Below, piece after piece: positions 20,418-29,375 of a stretch of 64,000 nt of DNA. Each line of letters starts with the position of its first letter. The first letter of the stretch is position 1. The translations under genes were made by a program, and so were the position numbers. The notes beneath the pieces were generated by a model. That model was given only the letters and a program-made list of their open reading frames with translations, was not told the DNA's origin and did not search any database. The stretch is from Marinobacterium mangrovicola (lineage in GTDB: Bacteria > Pseudomonadota > Gammaproteobacteria > Pseudomonadales > Balneatricaceae), in assembly GCF_004339595.1 (NCBI RefSeq), contig NZ_SMFU01000010.1:62001-126000 (forward strand). Direction: 5' to 3'.

Positions 20418-21194
20418 CTATTGCTCTTTGCCCGATACGCATTGAACGCTGCCTTGCCAACGCCCCAGCATGAAGGACAGTGCAAGAGCGCAGGCGCTCA
20501 GTAGTAGCAGGGTAAGCACAAGAGTCGCCCCTGTAGGCCAGTCGTTTTGCCAGGCTGCTAAAAGACCCAGGGTGTAGCCTGAGATGCCGATCAGCCAGCC
20601 GACGAAGGGGTGGATTGTGCGTGCGATCAGGGCAGGGGCGATCAATGTTGTGAATACCAGATAGATACCCAGCAGGGGCACAGAAAGGCTGACCAGTAAC
20701 GCAAACAGGGGGTAAAACAAAGCACCATCTAACAGGTTGGGGCGCCAGGCCTTAGCCGCCAGAAGTATGGCGCTCAGCAGTGCCAGAGGGATCAATTCGC
20801 GATAGCCTACCCAGAGTACGTCGCCGCTAAGGCTGCGCGTCAGGTATTGATAGCCATGAGGATCGGCTGCGACCAGAAGCAGCAGTGTAGCGGCGGCCCC
20901 AGAGTAGACCAGCCCGATCAACGCTTCCCGCTGGGCAGGAAACAGCCGGGCCAGATGCCCGATCAGCACCGCCCCACTGACCGCCAGCAGGGTGCCTCCC
21001 AGCTGCATTGACTGGGTCGAGTGGTTGCCCAGCCAGTGCGCTAGCAGTCCTCCCAAGGCCGCCAGCTGAGCCACCGCCAGATCGATAAACAGAATGCCCC
21101 GTCTGAGTACCTGCCGACCGAGTGGAAGATGGGTCAGCAGGACCAGGCATCCCGCCAGGAAAGGCGGTAGCAGTAGCGCGACATCAGCGCTCAC
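20418..21194 (-). CDS. znuB: Zinc/manganese-type ABC transporter permease (ZnuB-like)
   Basis: The 258-residue inner-membrane protein has about eight hydrophobic helices and matches the ABC-3 permease family for zinc, manganese and chelated iron. It starts with GTG, with GGAG eight bases upstream inside the znuA end; the two genes overlap by 11 bases, so translation is coupled. It is the last gene of a Zur-box operon. The usual ATPase gene znuC is missing from the operon and from the whole window. Confidence 0.85.
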   Translation of the reverse strand: MSADVALLLPPFLAGCLVLLTHLPLGRQVLRRGILFIDLAVAQLAALGGLLAHWLGNHSTQSMQLGGTLLAVSGAVLIGHLARLFPAQREALIGLVYSGAAATLLLLVAADPHGYQYLTRSLSGDVLWVGYRELIPLALLSAILLAAKAWRPNLLDGALFYPLFALLVSLSVPLLGIYLVFTTLIAPALIARTIHPFVGWLIGISGYTLGLLAAWQNDWPTGATLVLTLLLLSACALALSFMLGRWQGSVQCVSGKEQ

Positions 21195-22089
21195 CCTGTA
21201 ACTCCAGCAGAGCCGAGATAAGGTGGTCGAACAGCTGTTCCGGCCGTTCGATCTGCTGTTCCGGGGTCAGCGTGGATGGCAGCGACAGCACCGGGGTAGC
21301 CGTTTTTTCGCCCAGCCATTCGGCACTTTGCGGCGCCTGATACCAGGCGTGAACGATAGCGAGAGGCGCTTCCTCCTCGACCTTGTCGATCAACGATGCC
21401 AGATGGGCTGTGGTGGGTGGTACGCCGGGTTTAGGCTCCAGGTCGGCGATCACCTCGATGCCCAGCGAACGCCACAAATAGTCGAAGGTGGTGTGCTGGG
21501 CCAGAACTCGCTCGCCTTTCAACGGTGCGGCTTGCGTGCGCCAGCGTTCGATATTCTGCTGCCAGCTTTCTTCCCAGGCGCTCTGTGCCCGCTGGTAGGT
21601 TTGCGCATTCTCGGGGTCCAGATCTATCAGCCGCTGGGACAGGGACTGTGCAACGAGGGCCAGTCTTTCCGGGTCCAGGTGCAGATGAGGATTGCCCTCC
21701 GGATGGACGTGAGCGGTATCGAAAAAGCCAGTCTCTGTCTGGTCGATCGTTTCAACCTGTTCAGCGGCGAACAGTAGACCGGGCCTACCAGTTTGCACCT
21801 TGGGATTGGCGGCGCGCTGCTGCAGGGCGGGCAGCCAGCCCGCCTCCAGTTCAGCGCCGCTGCAGATCGCCAGGTCGGCACCGCGCAACTTCGAGATCAA
21901 GCTAGGGCGGGCCTCTATGTAATGAGGGTCCTGGTATGCATGGGTTGCACTGAATACAGAAGCCTGAGGCGCAAGCTGCTGGGCCAGCCCGGCCCACTCG
22001 GGTTCGCACGCGAATATGGAAAAAGCCGAGGCCGGATTGGCAGCCAGCGCCAGACCAAGCAGCGAGGCCGCTTTAAAAGGCGTGCGCAT
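21184..22089 (-). CDS. znuA: Zinc ABC transporter substrate-binding protein (ZnuA-like)
   Basis: The 301-residue protein has an N-terminal Sec signal (cleavage near N-P-A-S-A at about residue 22) and the cluster A-I binding-protein fold. Possible zinc ligands are the His of D-P-H-Y-I-E, the H-V-H and N-P-H-L-H-L segments near residues 135-145, and the His of A-Q-H-T-T-F-D-Y-L-W. The long His-rich loop seen in many ZnuA proteins is nearly absent; a long His-rich loop instead occurs in the outer-membrane protein encoded just upstream, with which it overlaps by 17 bases. Confidence 0.88.
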   Translation of the reverse strand: MRTPFKAASLLGLALAANPASAFSIFACEPEWAGLAQQLAPQASVFSATHAYQDPHYIEARPSLISKLRGADLAICSGAELEAGWLPALQQRAANPKVQTGRPGLLFAAEQVETIDQTETGFFDTAHVHPEGNPHLHLDPERLALVAQSLSQRLIDLDPENAQTYQRAQSAWEESWQQNIERWRTQAAPLKGERVLAQHTTFDYLWRSLGIEVIADLEPKPGVPPTTAHLASLIDKVEEEAPLAIVHAWYQAPQSAEWLGEKTATPVLSLPSTLTPEQQIERPEQLFDHLISALLELQGER

Positions 22090-23242
22090 CGTGGGCTCCG
22101 AAGCTGATGATGTACTGCAGGGTCAGAGCGTTGTCTGCACTGTCGGACAGCGTATCCTGCCAGTCCTTGCGCACATCCTGATGGGCATATTGCAGACGCA
22201 CCGTCTGGGTATGGGTGGGATTCCAGGCCAGCATCAGTGTGGATTCGGTCATACTGGCTTCATGGAAGTGGTCGTCGTGCCCCATCTGAAGGTCTACCCG
22301 TCCGTGACGGATGCCGGCACTCCACTGTGGAGAAAAACGATATACGGCAGAGCCGTACCAGCCTTCGTGGTAGTCGCTGCTGGCCGCACTTTCGTTGGGA
22401 TCAGTCGCGCGAATATATTCACCGGACAGGGTCAGTTGCTGGCCGCGATTATTGCCCTGCGGGGACCATTTCCAGACGATGTCAGCCAGGTAGAGGTGTT
22501 TGCCGGCATACTCGGCGCCATGGCTGTGACCATGATGAGCATCATCTTCGTGCTCGTGCTCGTGCTCGTGCTCGTGTTCATCGTGCGCGTGCTCTTCGTG
22601 AGCACCGCCCTGGTCGAGCATGCGGTTTCGAAGGTAGCTCACGCCTGCCTGCCAGCTCTGTGACGCACCAATGTCGCCACCCACTTTGGAGGAGACTGTC
22701 CAGGCTCCGATGGTGCGGTCGTGGTCGAATTCGCCCAGTTCATCACCCGTGAACGCCTCTGCGCCAACCCGCCAGTAAAGTTCAGTAGGCATTACAACAT
22801 TGAGGCCGATACCGTCATCGTAATAGTGGCCGCCCAGGAAAGAGCGGTAGATCAGAGGACGTTCGGTGAAACTGTCGGCGTGGGGATGCTGGCCGTTCAG
22901 ATAACCAATATCAGAGAGAAAGCGTCCGGCTCTGAGGGTCATGCCCGCTGGCAGCGCCAGTGTCTGCAGATAGACCTCCTCGAAGTTGAACTCTGTCTCT
23001 TCTTCATTGGCTTCGCCAACGGCGGTGATGGTTCCGTCAAAGAGGTTGCCAAAACGCTGGCTGACGCTTAATTCGGTATGGCTCAGTCCCCAGCCCTCAT
23101 GGCGTCCGCCAAGGGCGGTATTATCCGATTTGTGGTAGGCATCAACGGTGAGGCTTACGTTGGGGTATTGATCTGCCGCCTGAGCTGAAACTGAAGCTAC
23201 TGCCAGGGTCAGTAGCGCGGGTTTTAATACGCGAATTCGCAT
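22073..23242 (-). CDS. Zinc-regulated outer-membrane beta-barrel with His-rich loop
   Basis: The 389-residue protein has a Sec signal (cleavage near S-A-Q-A-A at residue 23), many alternating amphipathic strands and an aromatic C-terminal residue (A-H-A-F), as in porins. A loop near residues 210-245 is very rich in His, Glu and Asp, including five His-Glu pairs. At this length and without a plug domain it is not a TonB-dependent receptor. It leads a three-gene operon with ZnuA and ZnuB behind a Zur box, so it probably helps zinc cross the outer membrane, with the loop as metal trap. Transport itself is inferred. Confidence 0.82.
   Translation of the reverse strand: MRIRVLKPALLTLAVASVSAQAADQYPNVSLTVDAYHKSDNTALGGRHEGWGLSHTELSVSQRFGNLFDGTITAVGEANEEETEFNFEEVYLQTLALPAGMTLRAGRFLSDIGYLNGQHPHADSFTERPLIYRSFLGGHYYDDGIGLNVVMPTELYWRVGAEAFTGDELGEFDHDRTIGAWTVSSKVGGDIGASQSWQAGVSYLRNRMLDQGGAHEEHAHDEHEHEHEHEHEDDAHHGHSHGAEYAGKHLYLADIVWKWSPQGNNRGQQLTLSGEYIRATDPNESAASSDYHEGWYGSAVYRFSPQWSAGIRHGRVDLQMGHDDHFHEASMTESTLMLAWNPTHTQTVRLQYAHQDVRKDWQDTLSDSADNALTLQYIISFGAHDAHAF
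22549..22578. repeat. In-frame hexanucleotide repeat coding for His-Glu pairs
   Basis: Four perfect CGTGCT units and one variant CGTGTT follow each other. On the coding strand they specify alternating Glu and His. Because the unit is six bases, copy changes would lengthen or shorten the metal-binding loop without a frameshift. Confidence 0.85.
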
Positions 23243-23288
23243 CCTTATTCTCCGTCGTTGGGTAACTGCAACGGCGGATCTTATTTGA

Positions 23289-23307
23289 ATTGTTATAACA
23301 TAACAAT
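23289..23307. promoter_or_regulatory. Zur box of the zinc-uptake operon
   Basis: ATTGTTAT-AAC-ATAACAAT is a perfect 8-bp inverted repeat with a 3-base centre. It fits the gammaproteobacterial Zur core TGTTAT-3 bases-ATAACA and lies 47-65 bases before the outer-membrane protein start, where a bound repressor would block transcription when zinc is plentiful. Confidence 0.88.
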
Positions 23308-23444
23308 AATATTCTGTTTTTATCAGCCGACAGAAAGAGCTGGTTAGATGTATGGGTATTGGCGCGAAGAGTGAGCGCTGGATGGCATCTGAGGAAGGAG
23401 TCTGAGGCGGAAGCCGAGAGCTTTAATAGAGTAAAAGCGAAACT

Positions 23445-23470
23445 AGCCGGCATCGAGATCGATGCCGGCT
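23445..23470 (-). terminator. Perfect 12-bp hairpin after putP
   Basis: AGCCGGCATCGA and TCGATGCCGGCT are separated by only two bases. On the minus strand it lies about 45 bases after the putP stop and leads into AGTTTCGCTTTT, so it can end the putP message before the zinc operon promoter. Confidence 0.7.
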
Positions 23471-23512
23471 ATATAGTTATATAGCACCCGAAAGGGGTTT
23501 TACTCAGGGAGC

Positions 23513-25003
23513 TTAAAGTTTGTTCAGCATCTCCTGGTGCTGGGCTTTCAGCTCTTCGTCCGGCTCGCTGCCGAGCAGGGTCACCACGACGATGGCGATG
23601 GTGGCGAAGAGGATACCCGGTACGATCTCGTACAGGTCGAAGATACCGCCGCTGAGCTGCTTCCAGACCACCACGGTTACCGCACCCACAACGATACCGG
23701 CGAGAGCACCGTTACGGTTCATACGCGACCAGTAAAGGCTGAACAGCAGCGCCGGGCCGAAGGCGGCACCGAAGCCTGCCCAGGCGTAGGAGACCAGACC
23801 CAGTACGGTGGAGTCCGGGTTAAACGCCAGCACCAAGGCGACGAAGGAGAGCGCCAGAACGGCGATACGGCCGACCATAACGATCTCTTTCGCACTGGCA
23901 TCCGGACGGAACAGCTTCTTGTAGAAGTCTTCCGCCAGGGCGGAGGAGGACACCAGCAGCTGGGAATCCGCAGTACTCATGATCGCCGCCAGGATAGCCG
24001 CCAGCAGGATACCGGCGATCACCGGATGGAACACCGCGTTCACCAGCACCATGAAGATCTTCTCGCCATCGGCCACATCGCCCGGCATATGCCCGTTGAC
24101 GTAAACCAGACCCGCCAGACCGACAAAGATGGCGCCGGCCATGGACAGGCCGCTCCAGATCACAGCGATACGGCGTGCAGTGGGGATGTCGTCATTGCTG
24201 CGTGACGCCTTGAAACGCGCCAGGATATGCGGCTGACCGAAGTAACCCAGACCCCAGGCAACCAGGGAAACGATAGAGATCAGCGTCAACGCTTCACCAT
24301 CAGTACCGCGGAAGATGGTCAACAACTCCGGGTTTACCTCACGCACGGAGTTGAACATGGCGCCCCAGCCACCGTCGGCCTGAATCACGATGATCGGTAC
24401 GATCAGCAGCGCTGCAGCCATCAGCAGACCCTGTACCAGGTCGGTCCAGGAGACCGCCAGGAAACCACCAAACAGGGTATAGGAGACCACGCAGACGGTG
24501 CCGATCACCACGGCATACTGGTAGTTCAGACCGAACACTTCCTCAAACAGTTTGCCGCCGGCCACCAGGCCGGAGCTGGTGTAGAAGAGGAAGAACAGCA
24601 GGATGAAAAATGCCGAGATCACCTGCAGCAGGCGCGAGTTGTCCTTGAACCGGTTGGCAAAGAACTCCGGCAGCGTCAGCGAGTCGTTGGCAACGATACT
24701 GTAGGTGCGCAGCCGCCTGGCGGTAATCAGCCAGTTGGCCCAGGTGCCGACCAGCAGGCCGCCGCCGAGCCAGACCGCTTCAAGACCGGCAGCGTAGGCA
24801 TAGCCTGGCAGGCCGAGCAGCAGCCAGCCGCTCATATCGGAGGCACCGGCAGACAGCGCTGCGGGCCAGGGGCCGAGGGAGCGTCCACCGAGGAAGTAGT
24901 CGGATGAATTGACGGTACGGATATAGGCGTAATAACCGATCGCCAGCATCAGTACGAGGTAAACGACGAAGGTGCCGTAGATCGCCAGATTATTATCGTT
25001 CAT
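23513..25003 (-). CDS. putP: Sodium/proline symporter
   Basis: The 496-residue protein has about 13 hydrophobic helices and the SSS family layout. The region G-P-W-P-A-A-L-S-A-G-A-S-D-M-S-G-W-L-L near residue 50 contains the Asp and Ser residues used for sodium and proline binding in PutP. It imports proline with sodium. Length and sequence fit PutP closely, although other members of the family carry related substrates. The ribosome-binding site is weak. An AraC gene lies upstream on the same strand after a 361-base gap; no putA gene is in the window. Confidence 0.92.
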   Translation of the reverse strand: MNDNNLAIYGTFVVYLVLMLAIGYYAYIRTVNSSDYFLGGRSLGPWPAALSAGASDMSGWLLLGLPGYAYAAGLEAVWLGGGLLVGTWANWLITARRLRTYSIVANDSLTLPEFFANRFKDNSRLLQVISAFFILLFFLFYTSSGLVAGGKLFEEVFGLNYQYAVVIGTVCVVSYTLFGGFLAVSWTDLVQGLLMAAALLIVPIIVIQADGGWGAMFNSVREVNPELLTIFRGTDGEALTLISIVSLVAWGLGYFGQPHILARFKASRSNDDIPTARRIAVIWSGLSMAGAIFVGLAGLVYVNGHMPGDVADGEKIFMVLVNAVFHPVIAGILLAAILAAIMSTADSQLLVSSSALAEDFYKKLFRPDASAKEIVMVGRIAVLALSFVALVLAFNPDSTVLGLVSYAWAGFGAAFGPALLFSLYWSRMNRNGALAGIVVGAVTVVVWKQLSGGIFDLYEIVPGILFATIAIVVVTLLGSEPDEELKAQHQEMLNKL

Positions 25004-25364
25004 AAGCTCATGTCTCTGTTGTTGGGTTTGCAGAGTGGCAGCGCCACCTTAGGAGGCGGCCAATGGCATCAGATCGAGGAGGAGCCTCTCCTCATACGCG
25101 GCATAAAACGGGTAGATCCATTACCGGGTATATATACAGCCTAGTTCATTCCTCATCTGTGCCCGGGCAGCCTAGGTGGATCTCAGCGGGATGGCTGTTC
25201 CGTAGACCTTGCCCAGCTTGTTAGAAGAGTAAGGACAGCCGGTGTAGCGGGTCTTGTCTCAGGCTCCGGCGTTTTTGCCGATTCCTACGATCCAGCTGAA
25301 CCCGGACGCAGAAACCGGGTCAGCGCGATGCCTTATTGAGATTTGAACAGAGACAGAGAAGGGA
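25004..25364. promoter_or_regulatory. putP upstream region, no gene
   Basis: This 361-base gap holds no credible gene. It contains a 10-bp palindrome GTATATATAC at 25128-25137 that could form a -10 element on either strand, and a GAGGAG/CTCCTC hairpin near 25077-25095. The putP promoter should lie here. Confidence 0.35.
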
Positions 25365-26129
25365 TCAGTGGCGGTGAGCAGCGCGATAGCGCGCCGGTGG
25401 CAGCTCGAAGCGGCGTACAAAGGCGCGGGTCAGGGCGCTCTGGTTGGCAAAGCCGAAGGTGGATGCCAGCTCTGAAATAGGCCGGTCACTGGTGGTTAAC
25501 GCGGCGGCCACCGCCTGCAGGCGCCGTTCCATTACATAGTGCTGGGGCGTCACGCCGGTCTGGTCGCGGAACAGGTTATAGAACTGGCTGTCGCTGAGGC
25601 AGGCGTGGCCGGCCAACTCGGACACACTGATGCGGCGGTCGATATGCAGATCGATATAGGTATTGATCAGTTCCAGGTTGAGCTGCCCGAAGCGGCGTGG
25701 GCTGCGGCGTTGCTGTTGCTGCTGGCGCTGCAGCGCGCAGATCAGCGTGCTGGCGCAGGCCTCCTGCAGCAGTGTGTCGCCCGGGTTTTGCTGCATTTCA
25801 CGGCTTAACGCCTGCACCAGCATCTGCATCTGCGGTTCACAGGTGAAGTAATCCGCCCGTGAAAACAGCGATTCAATACGCTCCTGCAGTGGTTTGTCAT
25901 CGCTGGCCGTGGGCAGGTTGACGACTACGATACGGTTGTCGCCCAGGCCATGAAAGGCGTGTCCGGTGGCGGAGGGCATCAGGCAGCCCCAGCCGAAATG
26001 CACCGGGCGGCAGTAGCCTGCCAGATCAAACTCCGTGTCCCCTTCAAGCCCGAACACCAGTTGGTGGTAGCCGTGCTCATGCTGGTCGGCTCGGGAGGGC
26101 AGGGAGATGACAGATGTCTGTTTGCGCAT
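25365..26129 (-). CDS. AraC-family transcriptional regulator
   Basis: The protein (254 residues from this start) has an N-terminal cupin-like sensor domain (H-E-H-G-Y-H-Q-L-V-F-G-L-E-G near residue 17) and two C-terminal helix-turn-helix motifs (S-V-S-E-L-A-G-H-A-C-L-S-D-S-Q-F-Y and P-I-S-E-L-A-S-T-F-G-F-A-N-Q-S). The frame is open to 26294, but the extra 55 residues are cysteine-rich and unlike the family, so the internal ATG is preferred even though neither start has a good ribosome-binding site. It is upstream of putP on the same strand and could control it; no binding site is evident. Confidence 0.8.
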   Translation of the reverse strand: MRKQTSVISLPSRADQHEHGYHQLVFGLEGDTEFDLAGYCRPVHFGWGCLMPSATGHAFHGLGDNRIVVVNLPTASDDKPLQERIESLFSRADYFTCEPQMQMLVQALSREMQQNPGDTLLQEACASTLICALQRQQQQQRRSPRRFGQLNLELINTYIDLHIDRRISVSELAGHACLSDSQFYNLFRDQTGVTPQHYVMERRLQAVAAALTTSDRPISELASTFGFANQSALTRAFVRRFELPPARYRAAHRH

Positions 26130-26318
26130 CGCTAAGGCTTGGTTAAAAAATAAACAGGGCGATAGTATGGCATCAGGCGTGGGGATAGATCCAGCCTGAA
26201 GACAGGTGTCAGGATAGCAGTGGCTGTTGCATGCGAGGATTGGCTGAATGCCGTACCCGTTTGTACACAGGGCCGCGTTGGTCTGCTCTGTCATCGGCCC
26301 TGATCTAATCTCAATCGG

Positions 26319-27308
26319 CTAGGCGCATTCCAAGGTCAGGAACTGTTTCAGTTTTACTAGCTGTAACAGCGTCTGATTGACCGGAGCCTCGAGCCCCGCC
26401 TGCAGCGCCGCATCGACAATCGCGCCATTGATGGCATCGATCTCCGTGGTACGGCCATGCTCGATATCCTGCAGCATCGAGGGTTTGTGGTTGGGCTGCT
26501 CGTGCAGCGCCATCTCCACGTTATGCCAGATATGCTTCTCATCAAGCGCCACGCCATGAGCGCTGCCGGCGAGCACGGTTTCACGAACCATGTTTCGTAC
26601 CAGAGTTAGTGCCTCTTCAACCTGGCTGATAGGCCCCGGGGTGGAACCGGTGACAGCGCAGACTGCGTTTAAGGCAGCGTTAAACGCGACTTTGGACCAA
26701 ATAACGCTGTGGATATCCCGGTCCAGCTCAGTCCGCAGGCCTGCATCATTAAATAGTACGGCCAGGTTCTCCATCCAGGTGGGGCACTGGGTGTTCACAT
26801 CCATCATACGCGAGCTGGAGGGGCCGTGAGATACGACGTGCCCAGGCCCTTGCAGGTCGGCGGGAACCAGCGTCGTGCCGACCGCAATACGACTGCGGTC
26901 GTGAAACTTCTGAATTCTCTCGGCGTTACCGAGACCGTTCTGCAGCGACAGAATAACGCTGGAGGGTGTCAGCAGGTGGCTGATCGAGGCCATGGCGGCT
27001 TCGGTATGCAGGGTCTTGGTGAGCAGTATGACCAGGTCGGCGGCCTCGGTGACATCCTGTGCCAGCGCTGCCTTGGCGGAGAGTTCACGGCGGCCGTCAT
27101 CGGTTTCCAGAATCAAGCCGCGTTGATTAATGGTCTCGATCTGTGCCGGGTTCACATCGATCAGTGAGACCCGCTGGCCTGCGTCTATCAGCATGCCGCC
27201 GAAGTAACTGCCCATGGCGCCGGCTCCCACGATGACAATGTGTGGTGAACCCGCGAGCGGGGCGGTGGCGGTTTGGGACTTGGGCTGAGGCGAAGCGTGT
27301 GTGGGCAT
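26319..27308 (-). CDS. Ketopantoate reductase family protein (PanE/ApbA-like, copy 1)
   Basis: The 329-residue protein has an N-terminal NADP-binding motif G-A-G-A-M-G-S-Y near residue 30 and the C-terminal helical domain with the catalytic Lys (W-S-K-V-A-F-N-A-A-L-N-A) and the P-S-M-L-Q-D-I-x-x-G-R-x-T-E-I-D-x-I-N-G motif that binds pantoate. These fit 2-dehydropantoate 2-reductase of pantothenate and CoA synthesis. AAGGAG precedes the start. A second family member at 34320-35318 is more divergent. No other pantothenate gene is nearby, so the pathway role is likely but not proven. Confidence 0.85.
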   Translation of the reverse strand: MPTHASPQPKSQTATAPLAGSPHIVIVGAGAMGSYFGGMLIDAGQRVSLIDVNPAQIETINQRGLILETDDGRRELSAKAALAQDVTEAADLVILLTKTLHTEAAMASISHLLTPSSVILSLQNGLGNAERIQKFHDRSRIAVGTTLVPADLQGPGHVVSHGPSSSRMMDVNTQCPTWMENLAVLFNDAGLRTELDRDIHSVIWSKVAFNAALNAVCAVTGSTPGPISQVEEALTLVRNMVRETVLAGSAHGVALDEKHIWHNVEMALHEQPNHKPSMLQDIEHGRTTEIDAINGAIVDAALQAGLEAPVNQTLLQLVKLKQFLTLECA

Positions 27309-27542
27309 CGGGTCTCCTTACCGTTGGAAGGCAGCCTTGGGAGGCATTCGGTGATGTGTGCCTGAAGGCTTGTTACCTGATTATATACAGATAAAAAACA
27401 AAAAATGTCTGTAAAAACCAGCACCACGATCAAGAGTGTAGACTGCCCATCCAGGCGGGTTTGCCGGTACAATATGGCCCACTGATTTTACGGCTACTAC
27501 TATTCATGGCCACTACATTCACCGCGATTACAGGATTTGAAA

Positions 27543-28607
27543 ATGGCTGAGCTGAAGAACGACCGCTTTCTGCGCGCGCTGATGCGCGAGCCGGTGGACT
27601 GTACACCGGTATGGATGATGCGCCAGGCGGGTCGCTATCTGCCGGAGTACCGCGAAACTCGCTCCCAGGCGGGCGATTTCATGAGCCTGTGCAAGAACCC
27701 GAAGCTGGCGTGTGAAGTGACGCTGCAGCCGCTGGAACGTTACGATCTGGACGCAGCGATCCTGTTCTCCGATATCCTCACCATCCCCGATGCCATGGGC
27801 CTGGGTCTCTACTTTGAAGCCGGCGAAGGCCCGCGCTTCAAAAAGGTGGTGCGTACCGCGGATGACGTGGCTGCCCTGCCGGTGCCGGATGCGGCGGTGG
27901 ATCTGGATTACGTCATGGCGGCGGTGCGTGAGATCCGCTCGGCGCTGATGGGCCGTGTGCCGCTGATCGGTTTCTCCGGCAGCCCCTGGACGCTGGCGAC
28001 CTACATGGTCGAAGGCGGTTCCAGCAAGGACTTCCGCCACATCAAAGAGATGATGTACGCCCGTCCTGAAGTGATGCACGCGCTGCTGGGTAAACTGGCC
28101 GATGCGGTCACCGTTTACCTGAATGAGCAGATCCGTGCCGGCGCCCAGGCGGTGCAGATCTTCGATACCTGGGGCGGTGCCCTCAGCGGCCCGATGTATG
28201 CCGAGTTCTCACTGGCGTACATGAAGCGCATTGTTTCAGGCCTGATTCGTGAAAACGACGGTCGCCGTGTACCGGTGATCCTGTTCACCAAGAACGGCGG
28301 CCAGTGGCTCGAAACCATGGTGGAAGCTGGCGCCGATGCCCTGGGCCTGGACTGGACCACCGAGATCGGCGACGCCCGCCGTCGCGTCGGTGATCGTGTG
28401 GCGCTGCAGGGCAATATGGATCCGAGCGTACTCTATGCGCCGGCGGACCGTATTCGTGCCGAGGTTTCCCGCATCCTGGAAAGCTTTGGTCCGGGTAACG
28501 GCCACGTCTTCAACCTGGGTCACGGCATTCACCAGTTTGTCGATCCGGAGCAGGCAGGTGTCTTTGTCGAGGCAGTACACGAACTGAGTGTTCCCTACCA
28601 TAAGTAA
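27543..28607 (+). CDS. hemE: Uroporphyrinogen decarboxylase
   Basis: The 354-residue enzyme removes four carboxyl groups from uroporphyrinogen III to give coproporphyrinogen III in heme synthesis. The N-terminal signature [15 protein letters not shown] near residue 22 and the G-F-S-G-S-P-W-T segment near residue 143 are complete. The ATG at 27543 is preferred over a TTG two codons upstream because AGGA lies at a 7-base distance. In Pseudomonas hemE follows gltD; here about 21 kb of other genes lie between them. Confidence 0.97.
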   Translation: MAELKNDRFLRALMREPVDCTPVWMMRQAGRYLPEYRETRSQAGDFMSLCKNPKLACEVTLQPLERYDLDAAILFSDILTIPDAMGLGLYFEAGEGPRFKKVVRTADDVAALPVPDAAVDLDYVMAAVREIRSALMGRVPLIGFSGSPWTLATYMVEGGSSKDFRHIKEMMYARPEVMHALLGKLADAVTVYLNEQIRAGAQAVQIFDTWGGALSGPMYAEFSLAYMKRIVSGLIRENDGRRVPVILFTKNGGQWLETMVEAGADALGLDWTTEIGDARRRVGDRVALQGNMDPSVLYAPADRIRAEVSRILESFGPGNGHVFNLGHGIHQFVDPEQAGVFVEAVHELSVPYHK

Positions 28608-28639
28608 CATCTTGTTATATGCTTCCAGTATGACACCCG

Positions 28640-28669
28640 ACCCCGACGACCCTGGTTGTCGGGGTTTTT
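28640..28669 (+). terminator. Rho-independent terminator of hemE
   Basis: ACCCCGAC (28640-28647) pairs with GTCGGGGT (28658-28665) and is followed by TTTT. It lies 33 bases after the hemE stop and separates it from the carbonic anhydrase gene. Confidence 0.88.
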
Positions 28670-28706
28670 ACTCTTTATCTATCGCTACAGGGACAATCCC
28701 AGACTT

Positions 28707-29375
28707 ATGAACAGACTCAACGAGCTGTTTGAAAAAAACCGCAGCTGGTCGGAACGGATCAGCGAACAGGATCCGGATTTTTTCCCGACCCTGGCGGGCC
28801 AGCAGGCGCCGGAGTACCTGTGGATCGGTTGTTCCGACAGCCGTGTGCCGGCCAACGAGATCGTTGATCTGTTACCCGGCGAGCTGTTCGTACACCGAAA
28901 CGTCTCCAACCTGGTGGTGCACTCCGACATGAACTGCCTGTCGGTGCTGCAGTTCGCGGTGGAGGTGCTTAAGGTGAAGCACATCATGGTGGTGGGGCAT
29001 TACGGTTGCGGTGGTGTGCGCGCGGCGATGGACAGCAAGCGTCACGGTCTGATCGACAACTGGCTCAGCCATATCCGTGATGTCTATTACACCCATCGCG
29101 AGCTGGTCGGCCCCTGGGAAGACACGATTGAGCAGAACGACCGGCTTTGTGAGCTGAACGTGGTCGAGCAGGCGAACAACGTCTGTAACACCACCATCGT
29201 TCAGGATGCCTGGGATCGTGGCCAGGAGCTCACCGTGCATGGCTGGGTTTACAGCCTGACCAACGGCCAGCTCACCGACCTGGATTTCTGCGTCAGCGGT
29301 CGCGAAGGTGATCATGGCATTCCTGTGCAGATGGAAGCCGCCGTTTCCCGCGTCCGCGGCCTGGCTCAGAAGTAA
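28707..29375 (+). CDS. Beta-class carbonic anhydrase
   Basis: The 222-residue protein has the zinc ligands of type I beta carbonic anhydrases: C-S-D-S-R near residue 42 (Cys and Asp/Arg dyad) and H-Y-G-C-G-G near residue 98 (His and Cys). It interconverts CO2 and bicarbonate in the cytoplasm. The start at 28707 is chosen because the family begins with this M-N-R-L segment; the frame runs 17 codons further up into the hemE terminator. The 3-prime end overlaps the convergent yeiH gene by 10 bases. Confidence 0.94.
   Translation: MNRLNELFEKNRSWSERISEQDPDFFPTLAGQQAPEYLWIGCSDSRVPANEIVDLLPGELFVHRNVSNLVVHSDMNCLSVLQFAVEVLKVKHIMVVGHYGCGGVRAAMDSKRHGLIDNWLSHIRDVYYTHRELVGPWEDTIEQNDRLCELNVVEQANNVCNTTIVQDAWDRGQELTVHGWVYSLTNGQLTDLDFCVSGREGDHGIPVQMEAAVSRVRGLAQK

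Noticed and set aside
22549-22578. CGTGCT tandem repeat considered as a CRISPR-like or regulatory array
   Set aside because: The units are in frame inside a coding sequence and have no spacers; they code for His-Glu pairs.
22073-23242. Labelling the zinc barrel as a TonB-dependent receptor
   Set aside because: At 389 residues it lacks a plug domain and TonB box; a simple porin-like barrel fits better.
26130-26294. N-terminal extension of the AraC regulator at 25365-26129
   Set aside because: The 55 extra residues are cysteine-rich and unlike the family; the internal ATG gives the normal length, although neither start has a good ribosome-binding site.
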